DNA of 64,000 nt from Russula earlei (Eukaryota > Basidiomycota > Agaricomycetes > Russulales > Russulaceae): NCBI GenBank assembly GCA_025769875.1, contig JAGFNK010000081.1, positions 85,275 through 149,274 on the forward strand, read 5' to 3'. A program made the position numbers and the translations under genes. The first letter of the stretch is position 1. Each line of letters starts with the position of its first letter. Positions 31,380 through 40,545 of the stretch are shown here, piece by piece. Below the pieces are notes generated by a model that was not told the DNA's origin, searched no databases, and worked only from the letters and a program-made list of their open reading frames with translations.

Positions 31380-32265
31380 TAAGTTGAAGATGCTCTCTTT
31401 CATGTTATAAACCCTTTCTGGGATGCGGTGGCGGAGGAGGCCAGGTTTGATCACGGAGATACTTCAAAGCATAGATGGTGGCCAGTGTTTTGCCAGTCTC
31501 GGCGGAAGCGCCGCCCCGTGGCCAATTTCACTACATTCGACCCAAGACGGCTCACACAAAGCGGTGGCGTGGTAAATTCTTTGGTGACCGGGACCGGTTT
31601 GAAACACAGACGAGGAGAATTATGGAACGAGGCTGCCTCTTGGATGGTCTCGGAGACAGTTCTGGAGTTTCACTGCGCAGTCCGGTTCTGCAGGAGGGCT
31701 CATTTCTTGGGGTCGGGGATCCCGACCAGAAGAAATCGGGACCGATGCTACACCCATGATGAGCGTGTGCGTATGTGCGTATGTGTGCAGGGGTGGCTTG
31801 GATAGTTCGCAGGTGGGTTCATACCGATAGCACCTCCCTCGCCGTGGGTCGTTGTCCGCATCGTGGCCTGTTCCCTTTTTTACACAGCAGAAGGCAACAA
31901 GACGCTCGGACAAGCAGTCCCAAGAGAAGCACGGTGATGGACCGTTTCCTCAGGTCATCGTACACAACAAATGCAGCCAAGAGGTCGAACCAACGTCGTA
32001 AGGAGATATTTTCAGCAAGGGACCGTGAGTATTGCGCAGTTGTGACGACCCAAACACCGATTTCGGCCTCTTAGAGCCCTTCTAATGTGCGAAGACAGGA
32101 CACACCTAGCTAATCATAGAGGGATTTTTCCCCCTGCCTTCACGTGCTCTCGTGAAGTGGTAACAAAGCGGCCATCCCTTGGAAGAGTGAAAGAAATCAG
32201 GAGTGTAAGTTGTGGTAGGTTGGATACGAGTGTCCCATCTGTCTCTATCTTCCATGACACACATG
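31380..32265 (-). pseudogene. Decayed dsRBD cassette downstream of the 33-kb gene
   Basis: On the - strand from 31680 the first dsRBD half (SETIQEAASFHNSP-like, then YHATAL and GTGAGCCG) is followed, after a deletion of the acceptor region, by SEIGHGAALPPR-like sequence, KTLATIYALKYL and a PPPPHP linker, ending near 31390. The middle block (CPIRKRPLG-like; EIGVWVVTTAQYS) lies at 32230-31980. Frames are broken in several places. Its position between the dsRBD gene (32286-33253) and the transcription-factor first exon (31187) repeats the order seen at 2936-89. Confidence 0.5.
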
Positions 32266-32285
32266 AACCACCAGTCAGCATGGCC

Positions 32286-33253
32286 CTAGGACGACACCGG
32301 GAAGTTGAGGATTTTCTCCCAGTCGATCATCTCCTCTTTTATGTTATGCACCGGCCCTTTCTGAGGATGCGGTGGTGGAGCGGGCTGAGGGTTATCATGG
32401 AGGTACTTCAATGCACGTATGGCAGCCAGTGCTTGAGCCGCGTCAACGGAGACACCTTCTCCGTGGCCAATTTCACTTCCATCGACTACAGTAACTTAGA
32501 TGGAAAACCGGCTCGGCTTGGAGATGACTCACACAGAGCAGTGGCATGGTGAATCTTTAGGTGATCGGGACCGGACTGAGACAGCGACCATGAGAAGCAG
32601 GGCATGAGGTTGCCAGCCAGGTAACCTTGGAGATAATTCTGGAGGTCATGGACAGGACCTGAATTGAAATGAGGAGAGGAAGATGCAACGACGGGATGGC
32701 GTTGAGGTAGATCTAAGGATGCCACGAAGTCCTTCCAGGATTGTTGCGCCCAGCCCTGATGGCCCTGCAGCTCAGGCTGAGCCTCCAAATCTGGATTGTA
32801 AAAGGTAGGAATAGCGCGGCTCATGGAGCCTGCATTGAAATAAGGGGAGGTAGTACTAGAAGTGCGGGGAAGGTGCTCGAGGAGAAATTGATAATGATTG
32901 TCGTGTCGTTGCTTTTGACGCGCATGGCGGTGGTCAGTCATGGACGGTTGGGCAGAGTAAGAAGAAAGGGCAAAAGTGGGCTGGTGTTGGGGTAGATCTA
33001 AGGACGCCGAGAAGTCCATCCAGCCTTGATCATCCACTAGGCGGGGCTGATCCTCCAAATCTGGATCGTAAAGGGCAGGGATAGGGGCTATATCGTGGCT
33101 CATGGGGCGTGAATCGAAATACGGAGAGGTGGTGTTAGAAGTGCGGGGAAGGGTGTTCGAGGAGAAATTGATATTGGTTGTTGCGTCGTGCCGTTGTTTG
33201 ACGCGCGGGGTGGTGGTAGAGGGTAAAGAATGGGCAAGAGCGGGCCGTTGCAA
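32286..33253 (-). CDS. Repeat-rich protein with C-terminal dsRBD, about 306 aa
   Basis: Exon 1 (33253-32533) starts MQRPALAHSLPSTTTPRVKQ and carries two rounds of the module DFSASLDLPQHQP / DHRHARQ / FLLEHLPRTSSTTSPYFNAG / YNPDLEAQPE. It ends in the first dsRBD half VHDLQNYLQG...GPDHLKIHHATAL. A 47-bp phase-1 intron (32532-32486, GTGAGT...TAG) is followed by exon 2 (32485-32286): DGSEIGHGEGVSVDAAQALA, AIRALKYLHDNPQP, HPQKG and EMIDWEKILNFPVSS, then TAG. Frame and splice sites agree, so this is probably an intact gene. The family start MAQP.. is not in frame here, so an upstream exon is possible. The dsRBD should bind dsRNA through its helix ends and the GPxH loop. A silencing or antiviral role is conjecture. 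Confidence 0.7.
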
Positions 33254-33406
33254 CGGGTCTTGCGTCCGAGGCTGGCGCCATCAGAATCAACGTGACTAGG
33301 TGACTTGAACGAATGAGAGCTGCTCCAATGGTCGAACGGGCCACGGAGGGTGGGGTCTGTGGTGGGGGACACCAAAGTCGGGTTGACGTTGCCTCCGTCA
33401 TCACCC

Positions 33407-34636
33407 CTAGGCTGTCAATGAGTGCGCCTTTAGGGTGTTGATTTCATACAGATTGTGTCTGGGTGAAAGGAGGCCGGAGAAAACAGTGACACCTGTTTTG
33501 TCAGTGACCCAGCAGCGGTTGCAGTCGAAATGCGTGGTGTAATTCCCAGCGCGGTTTAACGATACGATGGAAAGTAAACGGACGGCAGCGTTTGGGATGT
33601 ATAAAACGTTATTGAGGCGCACAACAGTGTTACCATCCGTTTCAAATTCAACGGCTCCAACGCCTGTGGCGTGGACTTGCGATCCGCCAAGTCCGGTGAC
33701 GGGGCGTGGGGGTGTTGGTTGCAATGAGACGAAGTCCGAGTAGCAAGGAGAAATATGGCATGTAGCGCCCGTGTCAAGAATAAAAGGAATTTGGGTGAGG
33801 ACCGGAGGTTTAGAGTTGATTGACGTGGGAATTGAAACAGAGGAAGTCGTGCTCGCAATAGTGTGGAGAGACCAATCAATAGATGTGGTCTGCGTAGTGG
33901 GAGTTTCGATGGCAACGAAGGTGTGGTACTCGAAATCATCGCCAGTCGAAAGGGGAAGGGGGTCGGGGTGCGACGGTGCGACGGTGAAGGAGAGGGATAA
34001 TAAGAGATGCCATTGATGGTGACGGAGGGCAAATCGGTACCCGAGGAAGGAGCGGAATCGTCGGTGGGGGAAGCGAGGTGTGCCGCATGCGCAATTGGTC
34101 GATTTCTGGGGTCGTTCGTCTTTGAGAAGAAGAGCCGCTGGGCTGCCCTTGCTTCTTCGACAGAGCGTCCAGCCATTTTTCCACCAGGGCTTATGCAGAA
34201 ATTAGTGAGATGTCCTTCCTTTTTGCAATGAGTACAGTACGCCCGTTTCCGTGTAGTGGCAGCGGGGAAAGCGGAAACGGCAGGTAATGGCGTAACGCCT
34301 GTGGGGAGAGTGGAAGGGGATGTCCCATTTTGCGCGTTCCGCTTTTTGATAAGGGCGTCTTCACTCTGGATGCGTTGGATAATGGTAGCTGAGGAAAAAT
34401 GGGGTTCGACAGAGAGAGATTGAATCTGAGATTGTAGGTAGTGAAAGTTGTCACCGAGGGAATTGAGTATGAAGATGGAGAGGAGTTTGTCGGTGTCAAT
34501 GGGACCCATGTTTGCGATCTGCTTGTGCAGGCGACAGATTTCGGAGAGAGTGGAAAGCAGGGGGCCGTCCGGGAGGAAACGTATATCGAGAACATTCTTG
34601 ATAGCGAGCATCTGGGCGTACAATGAGAGTGCTTAG
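33407..34636 (-). pseudogene. Copia gag-protease fragment
   Basis: Frame 34623-33556 begins inside a UBN2-type gag (KNVLDIRFLPDGPLLSTLSE, FILNSLGDNFHYLQSQIQ, IIQRIQSEDALIKKRNAQ) and has a knuckle CTHCKKEGHLTNFC. A frameshift near 33970 moves the reading to a frame with protease ILDTGATCHIS (about 33770). This is followed by HATGVGAVEFETDGNT and LNNVLYIPNAAVRLLSIVSL in 33724-33407, then a stop. Integrase, RT and LTRs are missing. It is a different lineage from the 25-kb copia. It separates two dsRBD genes, and no target duplication could be recognised. Confidence 0.8.
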
Positions 34637-34939
34637 CGCGTCACCCGTACTCAATGCATGTCAACAGGGAGAGGGGGGGGGGTTGAAATTCAACGACCAG
34701 CCTGCAACAGCCATAGTACGATGCTAGACAGATCTTGCGTGTCGATGCCACCTACTACACGCCAAATCATACTCGGGACTGTCGATTTCTCTTCCTTCAC
34801 TTGACCTAGCATTTTATTTTGACCGGATGGGTAAGTGCCTCGCGTGGAGCAGTAAACGAAATGATGCAAGCATGTAGGTCGAGTGTCCTCGTCCCTCACT
34901 GTTTCATACGCAGATGTTTGATACTATTCTAACCTAACG

Positions 34940-35361
34940 TTAGGGGGAGTCGAAGATGCTCTCCCAGTCTATCATCCGATCTTTCATGTTATACATCCGC
35001 CCTTTCTGGGGATGCGGTGGCGGAGGAGGCTGGGGGTTATCACGGAGGTACCTCAAAGCATAAATGGCGGCCAGTGTTTTGGCATTCTCGACCGAAGCGC
35101 CTTCCCCGCGGCCAATGTCACTTCCATCGACTGCAGCAGCTCTCAGCAGACACAATCGTGATTCGACCCAAAGGACGACTCACACAAGGCAGTAGCGTGG
35201 TAGATCTTTTGGTGATCGGGACCGGTTTGCGACACAGACCAGGAGAACCATGGAACGAGGCTGCCTCCCGGATGGCCTCGGAGATAGTTCTGGAGGTCTC
35301 TGACGGGAGTCGAGTCACCTTCGTGTCGGTCTGGGATGCCGTTGGCACGGAAGTACTCCAT
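34940..35361 (-). CDS. Compact single-dsRBD protein, 122 aa
   Basis: Two exons with intact frame. Exon 1 (35361-35184) encodes MEYFRANGIPDRHEGDS, then RDLQNYLRGHPGGS and TGPDHQKIYHATAL. A 53-bp phase-1 intron (35183-35131, GTGAGT...CTGCAG) follows. Exon 2 (35130-34940) encodes DGSDIGRGEGASVENAKTLA, AIYALRYL, a poly-Pro linker, HPQKG and the tail RMIDWESIFDSP, then TAA. The fold matches a dsRBD: helix 1 LQNYL, GPDH in the loop before strand 2/3, GxGxGxS, then AK-x2-AA helix 2. It lacks the repeat-rich N-terminus of its paralogues, so it is the minimal form. The tail is shared by the other members and is unexplained. Likely cytoplasmic or nuclear RNA binding; partner unknown. Confidence 0.75.
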
Positions 35362-35369
35362 CAGGGAAT

Positions 35370-35528
35370 CCTACATTTCTGAAATATCAGTAAATATGAG
35401 TATTCTCCATATTGTTACATATTCTGAGATACTGTAGATATTTTGATCCCACATTTCTGAAATATCATTAAAATATGAGTTCTCTCCATATTGCTACATA
35501 TTCCAAGATACTGTATAGATATTCTGAT
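35370..35528. repeat. Two tandem copies of an about 80-bp AT-rich unit
   Basis: CC(T/C)ACATTTCTGAAATATCA starts each copy (35370 and 35448). The copies share ATATGAG..CTCCATATTG, TACATATTC and GATACTGTA..GATATT. It lies just upstream of the compact dsRBD gene start. Confidence 0.7.
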
Positions 35529-35544
35529 ATAGAAGTTGAAGGTG

Positions 35545-37150
35545 TAATTTGGAGACAATCCAAAGGTGATTGTAGCTGCTTCCAGCACTGATCAAGAAAT
35601 CTGATATTAATGAACAGTCAAATAGCTATGCCTATCAAGGAAAGGGTTAACAAAAAAAATATGTGTTTGTGTCTAAAACAGTCGCACTTGTCCAGAATGA
35701 CAGTGCCACACTTGTGGGAATGAGGTGAACACTTCGACGAATATGGGTTTCAACCGCGCGTCTTCACATCTTCGTTTTTCGTTTTGCCGTCCTTCCTCTC
35801 CTTCCTCTCCTCTTCCTGTCCTTCCCATTCCCACTCTTCCTTCCCCATAATCCCAGTTCAAGACTCCCAAGCTGCCAGTCTCCTCAAAATTTCACTGGCT
35901 AATTCACAGGTGATTCGAAATTTCCCGCAAGCTATGGTGTGTTCGTTTTCGCGCCCTCTCTCTCATCCTCTCTCCCTCTCCTTCCCACACCCTTCTTCCA
36001 AGCAGGCCCCTGAAAGCTCTTCTTCTACCTGCTTCCCCCAAATCCCCTTTCCTCCTGTGTCACTGTAGTGACACGTGGCGACTCCAGGCCAAGACCACAA
36101 GAATACCCAATGCCCATGAAATTGATTCTGTGTCCACAAACCCAGTGCGCTTTTTTTATTTCTTTCATTTGACACACTTTGTTCACGGCAACAGCACGGC
36201 CAGGACCGCGGTGATGACGCAGCCGTCAAGACCCATGGGGTCAACGCCAGACATGACCAAAATGGCCACGAGAACGCTTCTGTGGAACCACGAACCCGGT
36301 GCGCGTTTTTATTTATTTTTATTTTTCACTTGCTCTTTTTGACCTCTTCTCACAGCAACAGCACGGCCGGGACCGCGGTGATGACGCAGCCGTCAACACT
36401 CGCAATGGTGGGTTTCGTTTGGCACCACACCCATGTGAGCCTCCTTTTTCCTGGCTTTTCCAAGATGTGTTTTCCGCCGGTGCGTGTTAGGTTTCGTTTT
36501 CACGCGCTCTCTCTCATCCTCTCCTTCCCACTACACAGTTCCTTGTTGGGCTTCAAGGCGATGTGCTTATGGCCGTGACGGCGGCGCTCTCCCACCCACT
36601 GGCACCCATTCCCCTGCAGTGGCGACCATGATGACTCGGCCGTGGATATAACGATCTCGCGATGGCCACCACCGCGTGCGTTTTTTCGTTTTCATTTCTA
36701 TACGGTTTTTGATTGTTTCTTTTCCTCTCCAGCTCCTATACATGCCAGTTCCCGAGCGCACAGCGTTCCTCTCACTTCCCCTCTGCTCCAGTTTACCCAT
36801 GCCAAAAGGGGCTGTGAGCGACGGGTCAATGCAGCGCATGTACGCGGCCATTCGCACACCAAAAAGGGGCCATCTCCTCCTCCCTCTCTCCCCTCTCCTT
36901 TCCAGCCCCAAAATCTTTTCCCTTCCCCTTACCGAAGTTCAGTTGCTAGGCCGTGAAAATTTTGTTTTCGCGGCCGCGTTGCACCGCGAATCGTCCCCTC
37001 CTGTCCTGTCCTGTCCTCTGCCCTAGCCCCGGTGTCCTACGGTCTCTACTACTGCGATATATTGTAGGGACAATTTGCCGATAATGTTGATATTTATCAA
37101 TAAATATACATATGCAAATGACGACACTTCGAATTCAGATAATTACCAAT
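35545..37150. repeat. Gene-poor stretch with GC-rich tandem repeats
   Basis: A unit containing AACAGCACGGCC.GGACCGC and GGTGATGACGCAGCCGTCAA occurs at 36188-36231 and 36352-36396. Both are preceded by CC.GTGCGC followed by T-rich DNA, giving a period of about 160 bp. A degenerate third copy is near 36575-36690. Phrases such as CTCTCTCATCCTCTC recur at 35950-35990 and 36510-36535. Open frames in this interval follow composition and show no domain. At 37075-37160 AT-rich DNA leads into the next dsRBD gene. Confidence 0.5.
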
Positions 37151-37152
37151 AA

Positions 37153-37511
37153 TCAAGGTATTCTCCTATATACCAGTATATACTGACATTTAGAGATATT
37201 TAGAGATATTTCACAGATGTAGTTTTCCCTGATGTCCAGCGCTTCTCTGGCGGCATTCCTCTTGGCGGGGGCTCTGGTAATTCCTCTTCCCATACCGCAT
37301 GGCTGTCCACGGACTGTGACGTGGCAGCTCAGCAGACGGGCCATTCCATCGGATCGATGAGCTCACACATGACGGTGGCGATGTGGATCATTTGACGATC
37401 AGAGCTTTGTTCATAAGCCACGGCGTGACGCCACGACGTCAGGTTTGCGGTTGAGTACGCTTGGAGGAGATTGTTGAGCTGTACTACGTAGTCTTGTTCT
37501 GCAATCTGCAT
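37153..37511 (-). CDS. Second-type dsRBD protein or terminal exons
   Basis: Exon (from at most 37560, first Met 37511) encodes MQIAEQDYVVQLNNLLQAYS, then SWRHAVAYEQ and MIHIATVM. A 53-bp phase-1 intron (37366-37314, GTGAGC...CACAG) follows. The last exon (37313-37153) gives RGQPCGMGRGITRAPAKRNA, AREALDIRENY and a stop. This is a dsRBD (LNNLLQ helix 1, GxGxG, APAKRNAAREAL helix 2) with its intron at the same place and phase as in the first type, so the two share ancestry. An acceptor TTCCAG at about 37563 would extend it upstream with FCFSNAEKLAL. It may therefore be the 3' end of a larger gene reaching to 39.4 kb. Standing alone it would be 101 aa. Confidence 0.6.
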
Positions 37512-37559
37512 GAGGGCTAATTTCTCGGCGTTCGAAAAACAGAACTGGAAGAGAACGTT

Positions 37560-38130
37560 GCGTTACCCATGATGACGCGCTAATCGAAAGATGCTCTCGA
37601 GTCACGCGCGTGTGCGGGGGGGGGGGGGGGGTTTGGATAGTATACTGATAGCACCGCCCTGGCCGTAGGTCGTGGTCCGCATCACGGCCTATTCATTCCC
37701 TTTTCTGCACGACAAAAGGCAACAAGGCGCTCAGAACAAGCGGTCCCGGGAGAAGCATGGCGATGGACCGTTTCCTCAGGTCCTCGTGCACAGAAAAACG
37801 CAGCCAAGGGCTCGGAAACAACACCGTAAAGAGAGATCTCAAGCTTCAAATCTGGGCAAGGCCCGGGGGGGGGGGGGGGGGGGGGGGGGGGCCGTTGAAC
37901 ACCAATTTCGGCCGATTGGTGCCCTCCTGTCATGGCCGCGTATGTGTGCAGGCTGGAGGACACACCTAGCGGGTTATTCATGAGGACTGTCGGGGGAATT
38001 TTCTCCCCGTGCCTTCACCTGCTCTCGTGAATGGGTAACAAAATTGAGGCACTGGTGGTGAGGGAAATCAGGAGTGTAAGTTGTGGTGATACGAGTGTCC
38101 CGTCTGTCTCTATGTTCCATTCCACACATG
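37560..38130 (-). other. Middle block of the dsRBD cassette with long G tracts
   Basis: The - strand carries the middle block (GVSSSLHTYAAMTGGHQSAE, then a Pro run, and FFCARGPEETVHR) seen also at 1486-1130 and 32230-31900. The Pro run comes from a homopolymer of about 27 G on the + strand at 37865-37891. A second G tract of about 14 is at 37617-37631. Whether the block is exon or untranslated sequence is not clear. Confidence 0.4.
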
Positions 38131-38369
38131 AACCCGGTGGAAAACGTGCTTTTGAGTGCGATGGTCTTTGACTGTGAAATGGACTTCAGTGTGAGTATCT
38201 CCGAGCACGTGCCGGTGATTCCGCCTTGTCAATCGCGACCCGCCTTGGATGTAAGAAGTGATCTCATATTATCATTGATAAAGTCACAGTCATAAAATCA
38301 TAACACACACTACATACACATCCCTCCACACGCGCCCCTTACCCGACAGAACCATCAGTCGACATGGCC

Positions 38370-39400
38370 CTAGCACAACACCGAAACCTTGAAGATTCTC
38401 TCCCAGTTCATCATCCGCTCTTTTATGTTTTGCACCGGCCCTTTCTGAGGGTGCAGTGGTGGAGCGGGCTGGGGGTTATCATGGAGGTACTTCAAGGCAC
38501 GTATGGCAGCCAGAGCTTGAGTCGCGTCGACGGAAACGCCTTCTCCGTGGCCAATTTCACTTCCGTCGACTAACAGGAACTTGGAAGATAAAAAATTGAT
38601 TTGGCTCAGAGACGACTCACACAGACCGGTGGCAATGGTGGGAGTGGACTGAGACAGTGACCATGAGAACCAGGGTACGAGGCTGCCTGGTAACCTTGGA
38701 GATAATTCTGGAGGTCATGGATAGGACCTGAATAAGCGGGCACGCGTTGGGGTTGATCTAAGGACCCCACGAGACCTTCATGGCTCTGCGCTCGGGATGA
38801 GCCTCCAGATCTGGGTAGGATTCGTCCACCAGTCTTGATAGCCCCGCGGCCCGGCCTGAGGCCTCCAGATTTAGATCGTAAAAGGTGAGTCTTGATAGCC
38901 CTGCAGCTCGGGCCGAGCCTCCGAACCTGGATCGCAGAACGTAGGAACAGCGCCGCTCAGTTGAAATACGGAGAGGTGGTACTAGAAGCGCGCGGGGGGG
39001 GGGGGGGCGCTGGAGGAGAAATCGGTATCGATTGTCGTGTGGCATCGTCGGTCGCGCTTGACGCGCACGGCGGTGGTCGATTATGGAGGGTGGCGCCGAG
39101 CGAGAGGAACGGGCAAGGGCGAGAAAGCGAGAGCTGGTATGTTGACGTCGTCTCACCTCCCGGTCCGGTCTTGATGGCGGCTCGGCCCCTCCCAAACCGG
39201 GAATGGAAAGAAGGAGCGAGCCCCGGTGGTGTGTGGTGTGTGGTTGTTGCGGTCGATGGATGGAAGGACGTCGTCATCCGTCCCGTCCCGTCCCCGTTCC
39301 GGGGTCTCAGACGTCGAGATGGCCCCCCGCCGTCTGGGGCTGGGCCCCCATGTCCAGGATTCGTGAAAAAAGGTAGGTGGAAGTACCGGCCAGCACAGCG
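38370..39400 (-). pseudogene. dsRBD-cassette gene with damaged dsRBD
   Basis: 5' part (39400-38960): a paralogous start region with a Pro-rich stretch, SSRSAPPSIIDHRRARQARP, FLLQRPPPPRA-like modules and a G12 tract at about 38996. Repeat modules SSYPDLEAHPE-like follow to 38760. The first dsRBD half (DLQNYLQGYQ) has lost residues, so the GPDH loop is missing and the frame changes before the GTGAGT donor at 38620. The 51-bp intron and exon 2 (38569-38370: DGSEIGHGEGVSVDATQALA, AIRALKYL, RMMNWERIFKVSVLC, TAG) are intact. The product would lack a working dsRBD. Confidence 0.6.
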
Positions 39401-40540
39401 CTGGATGGATGCGGGATCGGCGCGACCGGGGATGATTTTGAAACGAGCGGAGAACGGCGAGGGGAGGGAGCGGGTGGGAGGAGGCAATGGAAACGCCCCA
39501 GGCGTTTTTTGAGATCGTGGAGACGCTCAACGAAGAGGAAGGGACGATCGAACCGGCCGCGGCGGGATGGAGCGTACAATAAGGGAAAGGAAGGGAGGGA
39601 TCGACGGAGGGGTGGTGCCGGGGGAGAGACCAAAAGTCGGGTTGACCCAGACTCGGACCTCCCCACTCTGGCACTGAACTGAAGAGCCTTGTCGGCCATC
39701 CCCCTGTGCCTGTCTTCAGCCGTCAGCGCGAATGTAAACTCTGCTCGAGACTGGAGGAGGGGAAGCATCGGGGGAAAAAAAAAAATCTCAGCGTTTTATG
39801 TCGTATCAAATTCCTGTCACGATCACGACATGACGCAAGTGATGATGAAATAAGTCCTCTCTTCGCCTTGCCTTGCCTTTGGAACGGTCTGCTTTGCAAG
39901 TCGACAAACCTCCCTCAGCTTGCATGGTTTCGGCCATGGTGTGTACAGGCGTATTGGCCTTTATACTGATAACCGCCCTCGCCATGGTCGTGGTCTCGTC
40001 TCGCGATCGTGGCCTATTTATTCCCTTTATCAACGAACGACAAGATGCCCGGGTCAAGCGGTCCGGAAAGAGATGCGTGGGCGATGGACCGTTTGCTCAG
40101 TCAGGGTCCTCGTGCACAGAAATCGCAGCCAAGACTCCAAGAGGGCTCGAAACAACGTCGTGTAAGAAGTTGCCGCGGTTGAGCGTAGAGTCGAAGCACG
40201 ACGAGCAAGCACGATGCAGATAATCACGGAAGTCACCGTACCGTGGCATTGGGAATGAGCACATCAGGGGCCACGCTGTGGCGATCGCTGTTTACATGGT
40301 TGATTGCAGGGTATGTAACGACATGTCAAACTCTAATAAGGGACAAGAACGTATGTGGGACGCGCATTCGTATCAATTGAGACGATAAAAAAAATGCAAA
40401 TTGGTCTTGCAAGCGATGCCGAGAGACAAAAGGAGAAAGGAAAAAGTTGGACCTTCCGCGTGTCAGGACCCATAGGAAGGACGGGACCAAAAAACCAAAA
40501 GATGAAATAGACGAGCGGAGCGTCAATCGATAGCGCCCGG
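39400..40540. other. Intergenic sequence with 5' flank and cassette fragments
   Basis: 39400-39770 is the G/A-rich (C/T-rich on the - strand) promoter-like flank shared by the cassette genes. 39880-40200 contains fragments of the same family (CCCTCAGCTTGCATGG; GGTCCTCGTGCACAGAAATC), in + orientation like 3000-3400. 40250-40540 has A-rich DNA ahead of the SNF2 gene end. No independent gene is supported. Confidence 0.4.
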
Positions 40541-40545
40541 ATCAA

